64,000 nt of DNA from contig JBEKIF010000006.1 in NCBI GenBank assembly GCA_050011895.1, forward strand, positions 127,914 to 191,913. The letters are read 5' to 3'. The DNA comes from DATBGO01 sp050011895 (lineage in GTDB: Bacteria; Actinomycetota; Actinomycetes; Streptosporangiales; Streptosporangiaceae). This document shows, in pieces, positions 43,833-52,478 of the stretch. The translations under genes were made by a program, and so were the position numbers. Within the stretch, counting starts at the first letter, position 1. Each line of letters begins with the position of its first letter. Under the pieces are notes generated by a model, which ran no database searches, was not told where the DNA came from, and saw only the letters and a program-made list of their open reading frames with translations.

Positions 43833-45479
43833 TCATGCGCGCCGGGTGAGCCGGTGCAGCTGCCGGGACCGGCGCGCGGCCTTCTTGTCCGCGATCGCGG
43901 CCCTGGCCGCCTGCCAGCCGGGGATGCCGCAGACGCCGCCGCCCGCGTGCGTGGCCGAGCTCCCGTAGTACAGGCCGGTCAGCGGGGTGCGGTAGTCGGC
44001 GTAGCCGGGCGCGGGCCGCATGTGGAACAGCTGCTCAAGGGAGAGCTCGCCGTGGAAGATATTGCCGCCGACCAGGCCGTACTCCTGCTCCATCTGATAG
44101 GGCCCGACGATGTCCCTGTGCAGGATCGACGCCGTGAAGTTCGGCGCGAGCTCGTTGTAGCAGTCGATCATCCGGTCCGCGTAGGCCTCGAGTTCCCCGG
44201 TGTGCGGCTTCTCGCTCCAGTCGGCCGGCACCCACTGGGTGAACAGCGACATGATGTGGCTGCCTTCCGGGCACAGCTTGGTGTCGAAAGTGGTCGGGAT
44301 CACCCCGTCGCTGAACGGGAACTGGGCGGGACGGCCGTTGCGGGCGTCCTGGAACGCGCGCTCCATGTACTCCATCGACGGCGCCATCTCGACTGATCCG
44401 GTGTGGTGCTCCTGCAACTGCGAGCCGGGGTCGGCGGTGAAGTCGGGCAGCTCGGCGAGGGCCAGGTTGATCTTCACCACGCCGCTCCTGGTCTTCCAGT
44501 GCTCGATGTCGGAGACGAAGCTATCCGGCAGGTACTCGCTGCCCACCTGCTCCAGGAAGGCCGTCCGCGGGTGCAGCGTGGAAACGATGACCTGCGCGCG
44601 AAGCTCCTCGCCGTTGTCCAGGATCACGCCGACCGCGCGGTCGCCTTCGATGATCAGGCGGGCGACGCGCGAGCCGGTGCGGATCGCCGCGCCGTGGGCG
44701 CGTGCGGCGGCCTCGATGGCGGCCGAGACGCCGCCCATGCCACCGTCGGCGAAGCCCCAGTTGCCCAGGTGACCGTCACCGACATCGCCGATGGAGTGGT
44801 GGGCCATGACGTAGGCGGTCCCTGGTGAGTACGGGCCGGCCCAGGTGCCGATCACGCCGTTGACCGCCAGGGCGCCCTTTACCTGGGGAGACTCGAACCA
44901 GTCGTCGAGCAGGTCGGCGATGCTCATCGTCATCAGCCGGGTGACGTCGGCGATAGTGCGCACGTCCAGGCCGCGGTGGCGCCAGGCCAGCCTGAGGGTG
45001 CCGGCCAGGTCACGCGGCCGGCGCGAGCCGATCGCCGGCGGCACGGTCAGCAGCAGCGGGCCGAGGACCTCGGCCAGCCCGGCCAGCCAGGCGTCCCAGC
45101 GCGGCATCGCGTCGGCGTCCTTTTTGGACCACCTGGACACCTCCTCGTGGTTACGCTTGGCGTCATCCGCGTACAGCTTGATCGAGCCGCCTTCAGGAAA
45201 GGCCTGGTAATACGGGCCCATCGGGTAGATCTTGTAACCATGTCGGGCAAGGTCGAGCTCGGAGATGATGGTCGGCGGCATCAAGCTCATGACATAGGAG
45301 AGCCGGGTGACCTGGTACTCGGGCGCGTCCGGCCACGGGGCCTCCGTCGTGGCCGCGCCACCGGTCTTGGGCCGGCCTTCGAGCACGATGGTGCTGGCGC
45401 CCGAGCGGGCCAGGTACGCCGCGGCGACCAGTCCGTTATGCCCCCCGCCCACCACGATCGCGTCGTATGTTGCGGCCAT
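43833..45479 (-). CDS. NAD(P)/FAD-dependent oxidoreductase (PYROXD2 / phytoene-desaturase-like)
   Basis: A 548-residue flavoprotein with the FAD-binding motif YDAIVVGGGHNGLVAAAYLARSGASTIVLEGRPKTGGAA at the N-terminus and the closing segment TGLYYGSSATHAGGGVCGIPGWQAARAAI. The middle has GMGGVSAAIEAAARAHGAAIRTGSRVARLIIEGDRAVGV. This is the amine-oxidase/CrtI-like fold of PYROXD2. It is divergent from the TetR gene, and a GACTG-N6-CAGTC site lies exactly midway (46 bases from each start). It probably oxidises an intermediate of the amine pathway; substrate is inference. Confidence 0.9.
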   Translation of the reverse strand: MAATYDAIVVGGGHNGLVAAAYLARSGASTIVLEGRPKTGGAATTEAPWPDAPEYQVTRLSYVMSLMPPTIISELDLARHGYKIYPMGPYYQAFPEGGSIKLYADDAKRNHEEVSRWSKKDADAMPRWDAWLAGLAEVLGPLLLTVPPAIGSRRPRDLAGTLRLAWRHRGLDVRTIADVTRLMTMSIADLLDDWFESPQVKGALAVNGVIGTWAGPYSPGTAYVMAHHSIGDVGDGHLGNWGFADGGMGGVSAAIEAAARAHGAAIRTGSRVARLIIEGDRAVGVILDNGEELRAQVIVSTLHPRTAFLEQVGSEYLPDSFVSDIEHWKTRSGVVKINLALAELPDFTADPGSQLQEHHTGSVEMAPSMEYMERAFQDARNGRPAQFPFSDGVIPTTFDTKLCPEGSHIMSLFTQWVPADWSEKPHTGELEAYADRMIDCYNELAPNFTASILHRDIVGPYQMEQEYGLVGGNIFHGELSLEQLFHMRPAPGYADYRTPLTGLYYGSSATHAGGGVCGIPGWQAARAAIADKKAARRSRQLHRLTRRA

Positions 45480-45525
45480 GGATCCGCCTTCCGTCAGTTG
45501 CGGTCATGAGCCCGCGTGGCAAGTT

Positions 45526-45541
45526 GACTGAATGTTCAGTC
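45526..45541. promoter_or_regulatory. Operator between the TetR gene and the PYROXD2-like gene
   Basis: GACTGAATGTTCAGTC, one base from a perfect palindrome, is centred between divergent starts at 45479 and 45588. Its position ahead of the TetR gene suggests autoregulation and links this regulator to the four other matching sites. Confidence 0.78.
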
Positions 45542-45587
45542 TAGAAACCTGCTACGGTATCGACAAGAGGCCGGGAGGATGTCGCCG

Positions 45588-46265
45588 ATGACCGACCAGG
45601 CAGGTGCGGCTGCAGGGGCCCTAGGCACCGCCGACCAGCGCCGCGAGCAGATGCTGCGCGCGGCGCTTGAAGTCATTTCCGAGCGCGGTTACCCGGAAAC
45701 CAGGATCGCCGACGTCGCCGAGCGGATCGGGATCAGCCCGGCGCTGGTCATCTACTACTTCAAGACCAAGGACCAGCTGCTGACCGAGGCCATCAGGCAC
45801 TCGGAGGACAGCTGGTACGCCAGCGGGCAGCGGCGGATGGCGGCGCTGCCGACCGCGGTGGCCAGGATCGAGGAAATCGTCGCCATGAGCTGCCTGCCCG
45901 AGGCAGACCCCGACACGGACTACTCATGGCTGATCTGGCTGGATTTCTGGGCGCAGGCGGCCAGGAACGCCGAGGTGGCCGCGGTACGGCAGAAGTCGGA
46001 CGAGCGGTGGCGGGAGACGATCAGGGCGCTGGTCCAGGAAGGCCAGCAGGCGGGGGAGTTCACCGAAGTCGACCCGGATGTTTTCGCGATCCACTTCTCG
46101 GCGCTGCTGGACGGGCTGGCCATCCAGATGGCGCTCGAGGATCCGGTCGTCGACCCGGTGACCGCTTTCGAGCTAACCATGCACTTCGCCGCGAAACAGC
46201 TCGGGTTCGGATGGGCGCCCAGCGGGCGCGGGCGTCCGGCGGGGAGCAGCTCAGGAGGGGAGTGA
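45588..46265 (+). CDS. TetR-family regulator (BetI-like)
   Basis: A 225-residue repressor. The helix-turn-helix covers about residues 15-60: RREQMLRAALEVISERGYPETRIADVAERIGISPALVIYYFKTKDQLLTEAI. The C-terminal ligand-binding region (WLIWLDFWAQAARNAEVAAVRQKSDERWRETIRALVQEGQQAGEF, FAIHFSALLDGLAIQMAL) resembles the BetI/TetR_C_6 class that senses choline-type ligands. ATG at 45588 has GGGAGG nine bases upstream and is preferred to 45579. The Pot-type ATPase follows after three bases, so regulator and transporter ATPase are co-transcribed. It is the likely binder of the GACTG-N6-CAGTC sites. Confidence 0.92.
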   Translation: MTDQAGAAAGALGTADQRREQMLRAALEVISERGYPETRIADVAERIGISPALVIYYFKTKDQLLTEAIRHSEDSWYASGQRRMAALPTAVARIEEIVAMSCLPEADPDTDYSWLIWLDFWAQAARNAEVAAVRQKSDERWRETIRALVQEGQQAGEFTEVDPDVFAIHFSALLDGLAIQMALEDPVVDPVTAFELTMHFAAKQLGFGWAPSGRGRPAGSSSGGE

Positions 46266-46268
46266 GCA

Positions 46269-47402
46269 GTGGCCGGAGGGCAAATCCAGCTGGTGTCGCT
46301 GACCAAGCGCTTCGTTGAGCTCGCCGTCGATGATGTCGACCTGACCGTCCCGAGCGGTGAGTTCTTCTCCCTGCTCGGCCCGTCTGGCTGCGGCAAGACG
46401 ACGACGCTGCGGCTGATCGCGGGCTTCGAGCAGCCGACGTCCGGCCAGGTGCTGCTCGACGAAGTGGACGTGACGATGGTGCCGCCCAATAAGCGCAACG
46501 TCAACACGGTGTTCCAGAGCTACGCGCTGTTCCCGTTCCTGACCGTGTTCGACAACGTGGCCTTCGGCCTGCGCAACCGCAAGCTGGGCAAGAAAGAGCT
46601 GCAAACCAGGGTGCGGGAGGCCATCGACCTCGTTCACCTCGGCTCGTTCACCAAGCGCCGGCCAGGCCAGCTGTCCGGCGGCCAGCAGCAGCGCGTCGCC
46701 CTGGCCCGGGCGCTGGTGCTGCACCCGGCCGTGCTGCTGCTCGACGAGCCGCTCGGCGCGCTGGACGCCAAGCTCCGCCGCTCGCTGAAGGTCGAGCTCA
46801 AGGCGCTGCAGGAACGGGTCGGCATCACGTTCCTGTACGTCACCCACGACCAGGAAGAAGCGCTGACCATGTCCGACCGGGTGGCGGTCATGCGGAGCGG
46901 CAAGATCGTCCAGATCGGTGACCCGCACGAGATCTACGAGGAGCCCGTCGACACCTACGTGGCCGACTTCCTGGGCGTCTCGAATCTCATGGCGGTCGAG
47001 GTGGTGGAACGCCAGGCGGGCTCAAAGTGCGTGGTGCGGCTCGGTGACTCCGCGCTCAGCGTCGAGCAGGGGTCTGCCAACGGGCTCGGCACGGCATATT
47101 GCGTGATCCGGCCGGAACGGGTCCGGATCGAGCCGTTCGGCTCCCCGGGCCCGAACCGGGTGCCCGCCATGGTGGAGCGGCTGGTCTACGTCGGATCGGC
47201 CACCCAGGTCATGCTCAGGCTCGCGCCGGGTGAGCTGCTCCAGGCGCTGGTGCAGAACGACGGCTCGCATACCCAGCTGGCGCAGGGCACCCCGGTCCAT
47301 ACGTTCCTGGCGCCGGACGCCCTCCGGGTGCTCGCCGACAACGGCGCCGCCGGGACGGCCACGGCCGACCCCGCCGACACCGGCCTGCAGCTGATTCAGT
47401 AG
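46269..47402 (+). CDS. ABC importer ATPase (spermidine/putrescine PotA-like)
   Basis: A 377-residue ATPase energising import by the two permeases and binding protein encoded convergently. Walker A is LGPSGCGKTTTLRLIAG, the Q-loop TVFQSYALFPFLTV, the signature LSGGQQQRVALARAL, Walker B VLLLDEPLGALD and the H-loop YVTHDQEEALTMSDR. A C-terminal TOBE_2 domain begins after YEEPVDTYVADFLGVSNLM. The sequence class is PotA/FbpC-like, importing polyamines or related cations. GTG at 46269 follows AGGAGGGGA and lies three bases after the TetR stop. Confidence 0.94.
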   Translation: MAGGQIQLVSLTKRFVELAVDDVDLTVPSGEFFSLLGPSGCGKTTTLRLIAGFEQPTSGQVLLDEVDVTMVPPNKRNVNTVFQSYALFPFLTVFDNVAFGLRNRKLGKKELQTRVREAIDLVHLGSFTKRRPGQLSGGQQQRVALARALVLHPAVLLLDEPLGALDAKLRRSLKVELKALQERVGITFLYVTHDQEEALTMSDRVAVMRSGKIVQIGDPHEIYEEPVDTYVADFLGVSNLMAVEVVERQAGSKCVVRLGDSALSVEQGSANGLGTAYCVIRPERVRIEPFGSPGPNRVPAMVERLVYVGSATQVMLRLAPGELLQALVQNDGSHTQLAQGTPVHTFLAPDALRVLADNGAAGTATADPADTGLQLIQ

Positions 47403-47427
47403 CGGCCGGGCGCTGCGCTCGCGGCGG

Positions 47428-48363
47428 TCAGATCCCGGCGATCGTGGACAGTGCTTGCCGCCGGTCGCCGCGCTCGCCGCGGGTCATGAACCGGTAGCCG
47501 ACATACCCGGCCGTCGCTATCACGAACGACATCACCAGCATGATCGTGCCGAGCGCGTTGAGCGCGGGGCCGCCGTTGCCGCCGTGCTGCTGGGCGTAGA
47601 TGTACACCGACATCGGGGTGTTGGCGGCGTTGGAGTTCAGCAGGTCCACGATCACGAAGTCATCGATGACGCTGGAGAAGACCAGCACCGCGCTGGCGAA
47701 AATGGCCGGGGTGAGCAGCGGCAGCATCACCCGGCGCATGGTCTGCAGCTGGGTCGCGCCGAGGTCGGCCGCGGCCTCCTCGTACTGTCTCCCGATCGTC
47801 ACGAGCCGGGCCTGGACGATGATCGCCGGCCAGCTGACGTTCCAGGTGACCAGGGCGAGAGTCTCCGCTGTCGTGCCCAGGCCCACGGACGTGAACAGCG
47901 ACGTGAACATGAAGAACATCGCGACGCCGAAGATGAGCTCCGGGATGACGAACGACAGGATCATCACGAAGTTGAAACTCGCGGACGTGTAACCGCGCCA
48001 CCGGTTGATGCCGAGCGCGAACGCCACGCCCAGCGGCACCGCGATGAGCGTGGTGTAGGCCGACAGCCGCAGCGTCTGGATGACCGCCAGCCGCAGCTGC
48101 TCATCGTGCAGGACCGAGTTCACCGGGTCGGCGTAGTACCACCGCATGGAGAAGCCCTGCCAGGCGCTCTGCGACTTGCCGTTGTTAAAGGAGAACAGCA
48201 CGGCGAGCGCGATCGGCACGATCGACCAGATCAGGTAGAGCCAGGTGAATCCCTCGAGAAACCAGGGATGCCCCCACGGATTGCGGCGCAGCCGCGGCAG
48301 CGGGGACCGGGCGGTCACAGTGCCTGCGGCAGGCCTGGCCGGGGTTGCGGCGGTGGCGCTCAC
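47428..48363 (-). CDS. ABC importer permease (PotC-like)
   Basis: A 311-residue inner-membrane permease with six predicted helices and the EAA loop EEAAADLGATQLQTMRRVMLPLLTPAIFASAVLVF. The segment SFNFVMILSFVIPELIFGVAMFFMF and the length match PotC. Its GTG start overlaps the stop of the upstream permease (GTGA), so translation is coupled. It converges on the ATPase gene, with 25 bases between stops. Confidence 0.93.
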   Translation of the reverse strand: MSATAATPARPAAGTVTARSPLPRLRRNPWGHPWFLEGFTWLYLIWSIVPIALAVLFSFNNGKSQSAWQGFSMRWYYADPVNSVLHDEQLRLAVIQTLRLSAYTTLIAVPLGVAFALGINRWRGYTSASFNFVMILSFVIPELIFGVAMFFMFTSLFTSVGLGTTAETLALVTWNVSWPAIIVQARLVTIGRQYEEAAADLGATQLQTMRRVMLPLLTPAIFASAVLVFSSVIDDFVIVDLLNSNAANTPMSVYIYAQQHGGNGGPALNALGTIMLVMSFVIATAGYVGYRFMTRGERGDRRQALSTIAGI

Positions 48364-49295
48364 GCTGCCTCCCTGGACGACCGGTTCGTCGCCACCACGT
48401 AGTAGATCATCGGGACGATGAGGAGCAGCAGCAGCAGCAGGGACAGGACCGCGCCCTGGCCGAAGAAGGACTGCGTCGACAGATTCCCGTCGATCACGTT
48501 GCCGATCATCGCCGTTCCCGCGGTTCCGGACAGCAGCTGATTGGTGAAGTAGTCGCCGAGCATCGGCAGCACCGTGATCAGCAGCCCGGTCAGGATCGCC
48601 TGCCTGGACAGCGGCAGCGTTATCCGCAGGAAGGTGCGCACCCGGCCCAGGCCGAGGTCGCGCCCGGCTTCAAGGAGCGAGCCGTCGATCCGGTCCAGCC
48701 CGGCGTAGAGCACCAGGATCAGGTACGGGATGTAGCCGTAGACCAGGCCGAGTATCACCGTGTAGGACTGCCCGCCCAGCCAGTCGACCGGGTGCGAGAC
48801 CAGGTGCAAGGTGGTGAGCACCTTGTTCACGTAGCCGTTGGTCTGCAGCAGGTCGATCCAGGCCAGCATCCGCATCATGTAGCTGATCCAGAACGGCGCG
48901 ATCAGCAGGACCAGGAAGAGCGCCTTGCGGCGGCCGGCGAACCTGGCCACGAAGTAGGCCGCCGGATAGCCGATCAGCAGCGAGATGAACGATGCCGCCG
49001 CCGTGTACCACAGCGTCCTGACGAAGATCGGGCCGATGAACGCGCCGCTGCCGACGGTATCGTGCCACACGGCGATCAGGTTGGCCGCGCTCCAGTCCAG
49101 CGGGTTATAGACCGCGATGGGCGTACCGTAGAGCTGGTTCAGCTGCCCGGCCGCGATGGCGAGCACGACATAGAACGGCACGATGAACAGCAGTGCCAGC
49201 CAGATGATGCCCGGTGCGGCCAGGGCCGCCCAGAAGATCCGGTTATGCTCGCGTGCGGCGCCGCGCCGCCTGGCCAGCCCGCCGCGTGCCGTCAC
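48360..49295 (-). CDS. ABC importer permease (PotB-like)
   Basis: A 311-residue permease with six helices. Visible are the first helix IIWLALLFIVPFYVVLAIAAG, a periplasmic loop, and the EAA loop LEAGRDLGLGRVRTFLRITLPLSRQAILTGLLITVLPMLGDY, typical of PotB (the LGDYFTNQLL ending follows). It lies 12 bases downstream of the binding-protein gene and overlaps the PotC-like gene by four bases, giving a binding protein-PotB-PotC operon. Confidence 0.93.
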   Translation of the reverse strand: MTARGGLARRRGAAREHNRIFWAALAAPGIIWLALLFIVPFYVVLAIAAGQLNQLYGTPIAVYNPLDWSAANLIAVWHDTVGSGAFIGPIFVRTLWYTAAASFISLLIGYPAAYFVARFAGRRKALFLVLLIAPFWISYMMRMLAWIDLLQTNGYVNKVLTTLHLVSHPVDWLGGQSYTVILGLVYGYIPYLILVLYAGLDRIDGSLLEAGRDLGLGRVRTFLRITLPLSRQAILTGLLITVLPMLGDYFTNQLLSGTAGTAMIGNVIDGNLSTQSFFGQGAVLSLLLLLLLIVPMIYYVVATNRSSREAA

Positions 49296-49307
49296 CCGGA
49301 TCCCTGC

Positions 49308-50609
49308 CTAGACACCGTGGCTGACGGTCTGCCAGGCCTGCTCCCAGAGCTGGTTGGCCGCGATCGGCAGCTGCAGCTGGCTGACCCCGCGCCGGAAGTA
49401 CGACGGCAGGACCACGGTGGAGATCAGGCTCTGCGGCAGGATGCCGTCGCTGACCAGGCGCTGCGGCGTGACGCCGTTGACCGGCTGCATGTAGCCGTTG
49501 TAGCTGATGTTGGTCAGGGCGTTCGGCAGGTCCTCCAGGTAGTTGAGGAACAGGTGAGCGAGCACCGGGTTCTGCGCGCCGCGGAGCACGGTGTTGGTGT
49601 CGTTCGCCACCGGTCCCTTGCCGTCGGTGGGGAACCAGTAGCCGACGACGTCGACCGGGACGCCCTTGGGCATGTACTGCGCGGCCGCGGCCATGTCGCC
49701 GGACCAGGCGTGGTGAATCCAGATCTGCCCGCTGGGCACCTCGGTGTAGTCGTTGTTGTCGATGTGCACGTTGGTCAGCTGAGAGAGGTTCAGCAGTTCC
49801 TGCTGGGCCTTGGTGATCTCGGCGGGGTCGGTCGTGTTCAGGTCGAAGATCCCGTTCTTCATCAGCCCGAGGCTGATGGACTCACGGTAGTCGTCGAGTA
49901 TCGCGACCTTGCCCTTGTACTTGCCCTGCCACGGCATCGCCCAGGGGTTCGCCATCGTGTACGGGTTCTCCGGCACGTGGTCTTTGCGCCACGCGATTCC
50001 CGTCGTGTAGATCGTGTACGGGACGGTGTACTGCCAGTGCTGGTCGTAGAACGGGTTGCTGAAATCGGCCCAGGCCTGGCGGATGTTCGGGATATAGCTG
50101 TGGTTGAGCGGCTGGATCGTCTTCTGCTCGATCAGCTGGCCGAGCACGTCGACGGTGACGCCCATGAACACGTCGAAGTTCAGCTGCCCGCTGGCCAGCT
50201 TGGACAGCGCCTCGGTCATCGTGTTGAAGGTGGTCACCTCGACCTTGCAGTTGTACTTCTTGCCGAAGTCGTCGAGGCACGCCTGGTTGACATACGCGAC
50301 CCAGTTGTAGATCTTGAGCGTGGCTCCCTGCTCGGCGAGCTGGCCGCTCTTGATCGCCGGGTTGTCCTTGAACAACGGCCAGGTGACCGGGTTATTGGGA
50401 CGCGGCAGCGGTATCCCGCCTGAGGTCAGCGGCCCGGTGCCGCCCGATGAGCCCGATGAGCCCGTGCCGCAGGCCGCGAGCAGGGAGCCGATGCCCCCGG
50501 TCGCGCCGAGGAAAGCGCCCGCCGTGGCGCCCGACCGCAGGAAGCTGCGCCGGGAGGCTCCCGGGCGCGGCGGTGTCCCGTCCGAGCGCCAGCCTTCTCT
50601 CGGATGCAT
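49308..50609 (-). CDS. ABC importer substrate-binding lipoprotein (PotD-like)
   Basis: A 433-residue extracytoplasmic binding protein of the spermidine/putrescine class. The N-terminus carries a twin-arginine motif (SRRSFLRSG) and a lipobox (SLLAACG, Cys near 47), so it is probably exported by Tat and lipid-anchored. The folded part begins LKIYNWVAYVNQACLDDFGKKYNCKVEVTTFNTMTEAL, the PotD/PotF signature; IWIHHAWSGDMAAAAQYM is the typical inter-domain region. Substrate residues cannot be judged by eye, so polyamine, betaine-type or opine-type ligands are possible. A degenerate operator site lies 79 bases upstream of the start. Confidence 0.93.
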   Translation of the reverse strand: MHPREGWRSDGTPPRPGASRRSFLRSGATAGAFLGATGGIGSLLAACGTGSSGSSGGTGPLTSGGIPLPRPNNPVTWPLFKDNPAIKSGQLAEQGATLKIYNWVAYVNQACLDDFGKKYNCKVEVTTFNTMTEALSKLASGQLNFDVFMGVTVDVLGQLIEQKTIQPLNHSYIPNIRQAWADFSNPFYDQHWQYTVPYTIYTTGIAWRKDHVPENPYTMANPWAMPWQGKYKGKVAILDDYRESISLGLMKNGIFDLNTTDPAEITKAQQELLNLSQLTNVHIDNNDYTEVPSGQIWIHHAWSGDMAAAAQYMPKGVPVDVVGYWFPTDGKGPVANDTNTVLRGAQNPVLAHLFLNYLEDLPNALTNISYNGYMQPVNGVTPQRLVSDGILPQSLISTVVLPSYFRRGVSQLQLPIAANQLWEQAWQTVSHGV

Positions 50610-50688
50610 GCCGCACCGCCCTTCGCTAGCGTAGCCAAGTCGCCCCCGGGTGCCCTGGGGTACGGTCCGGGTGCCTGCAGCAACTACT

Positions 50689-50704
50689 GACTGAACATTC
50701 CGTC
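50689..50704. promoter_or_regulatory. Operator upstream of the binding-protein gene
   Basis: GACTGAACATTCCGTC keeps the left arm GACTGAAC and has one change in the right arm (CCGTC for CAGTC). It is the most degenerate of the five sites and lies 79 bases before the start at 50609. The next gene (50829-52367) ends 124 bases to its right. Confidence 0.55.
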
Positions 50705-50828
50705 AACACTTACTACTCTGAGAGCGCGGACACAAGGCCTTCCGGGTAACAGCATGGTCAGCCGCCGCACGTAACGCCCGAGGCACCAAAAGGCCGGATA
50801 AGGTACTAAATTTCAGGTACGGTACCCG

Positions 50829-52367
50829 TTATTGCCGCACCGCCGCGGCGAACGCGGCGAAGTTGGCCACGAAGCGATCGATGTCGTCCTGGTCATGCTG
50901 CACGGAAATCAGCCACTGCTCGCTCTTGCCCCACGGCGGCAGGAATACCCCGCCGTTGTGCTGGAACAGCCAGTGCGCGTGACTGTAGGAGTCGTCGATG
51001 TCAAGGAAACCACGGAAATCGCGGATCGGTTCCGTGGCGAAAACAACGCTGCCCTTGGCTCCGACGGATACGACGTGCGCCTGCAGCCCGTTGTCGTCGA
51101 TCGCCCGCCGCAGGCCGGCGACGGCGCGCAGCCGCAGTGCCTCCAGCCGCGCGTAGGCACCGGGCGTAGCGACATCCACGAGCATCGCCCGGCACGCGGC
51201 CATCGCGAGCGGGTTGCCGTTGAAGGTGCCGACCATCTCGTAGTCGCCGGCCGCGACGTGCCCCATCACCTCGGCGGTGCCGCCGACCGCGGCGACGGCC
51301 ACGCCGCCGCCGATAGCCTTGGCCAGGCAGATGATGTCCGGCGTGACCCCGACGAGGGCGGTCGCCCCGCCCGGCCCCGCGGTGAGCCCGGTCTTCACCT
51401 CGTCGAAGATCAGCAGGGCGTCCCTGGAGTGCAGCAGTTCCTTCAGGCCGGCCAGGTAGCCGGGCTCCGGCTCGATAATCCCGGCGTTCATCATGATCGG
51501 CTCGATGATCATCCCGGCTATCTGCCCCGGATGCTCATCAAGCAGCCTGGCCACGCCGTCGAGGTCGTTGAAGCTGGCGACCAGGGTCAGGTCGGTGATC
51601 GCCCGCGGGATCCCGGTGCTGGAGGGAACGCCGGCGGGCTTGCCCGCCGGGCCGATCTCGTCGCCTGGTTCCGGGCAGACCGATACCTGCACCGAGTCAT
51701 GGTGACCGTGGTAGCACCCCTCGACCTTTATGATCAGGTCCCGGCCGGTGATCGCGCGGATCAGGTGCACGGCGTCCATCGTCGCCTCGGTGCCCGAGTT
51801 GGCGAACCGCCAGAGCGGCAGGCCGAACCTGCGGGTCAGTTCCTCGGCGACGGTCAGCGCGTTGCGCGTCGGCTGGGCGAAATGGGTGCCGAGGGTGACC
51901 TGCCCGCGGACGGCCTCGACGATGGCGGGGTGACCGTGGCCGGCCAGCGCAGCGCCGTAGCCGCCGTGCAGGTCGACGTATTCGTTGCCGTCCACATCGT
52001 AGATCTTGGAGCCCCTGCCGTGACTGAGCCAGACCGGCTGCGGGCGGGTGATCTGCCAGCTGGAGGTGACCCCGCCGGCCAGTGCCGTGGCTGCCTTCGC
52101 GGCCATCCGGCGTGACTCCGGCTGGCGTTCGGTGAAGATCCGCTCCTGCCAGGCGATGATCTCCTGAAGCGGGGCAGGCGACCCCGCGCCTGCGCTTGCC
52201 GGCGCCTCAGCCTCGGTGGGGCTTGAGGTGCCGGAACCAGGCGACGACCCAGCTCGGGGGATACCGGGGCCGTCGGCGCTAGACGCGGGATCACCTGCCG
52301 GTCCGGACGAGTGCTCAGTTTCCTGGCTGGCGGGTGACTCGATCGGGGCGGCCTGCGGAGGGGCCAT
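50829..52367 (-). CDS. Class-III pyridoxal-phosphate aminotransferase (HemL-like)
   Basis: A 512-residue fold-type-I PLP enzyme similar to glutamate-1-semialdehyde aminomutase and omega-transaminases. Visible motifs: GSKIYDVDGNEYVDLHGGYGAALAGHGHP, FANSGTEATMDAVHLIRAITGRD, GCYHGHHDS, LLIFDEVKTGL (PLP Asp) and the Schiff-base Lys in CLAKAIGGG near residue 350. The first ~65 residues are Ser/Pro/Ala/Gly-rich and probably disordered. ATG at 52367 has TAGGAG upstream. An operator of the TetR type lies 20 bases upstream. In context it would transaminate an amine or aldehyde of the imported compound; mutase activity on glutamate semialdehyde is less likely here. Confidence 0.9.
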   Translation of the reverse strand: MAPPQAAPIESPASQETEHSSGPAGDPASSADGPGIPRAGSSPGSGTSSPTEAEAPASAGAGSPAPLQEIIAWQERIFTERQPESRRMAAKAATALAGGVTSSWQITRPQPVWLSHGRGSKIYDVDGNEYVDLHGGYGAALAGHGHPAIVEAVRGQVTLGTHFAQPTRNALTVAEELTRRFGLPLWRFANSGTEATMDAVHLIRAITGRDLIIKVEGCYHGHHDSVQVSVCPEPGDEIGPAGKPAGVPSSTGIPRAITDLTLVASFNDLDGVARLLDEHPGQIAGMIIEPIMMNAGIIEPEPGYLAGLKELLHSRDALLIFDEVKTGLTAGPGGATALVGVTPDIICLAKAIGGGVAVAAVGGTAEVMGHVAAGDYEMVGTFNGNPLAMAACRAMLVDVATPGAYARLEALRLRAVAGLRRAIDDNGLQAHVVSVGAKGSVVFATEPIRDFRGFLDIDDSYSHAHWLFQHNGGVFLPPWGKSEQWLISVQHDQDDIDRFVANFAAFAAAVRQ

Positions 52368-52386
52368 TACATGCTCCTACACCGTT

Positions 52387-52402
52387 GACTGACTGTTCAG
52401 TC
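52387..52402. promoter_or_regulatory. Operator upstream of the aminotransferase gene
   Basis: GACTGACTGTTCAGTC has both arms GACTG and CAGTC at the same six-base spacing, and the same flanks (TT before, TA after) as two other sites. It ends 20 bases before the aminotransferase start codon region, well placed to block transcription. Confidence 0.75.
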
Positions 52403-52478
52403 TAAGCTGGCTGCCGTCCGGCTGGCAAGGCTCGGCAGCAGCAGCGCGGCCAGGCCGCTGGCCAGGCGCTGACCCCGC

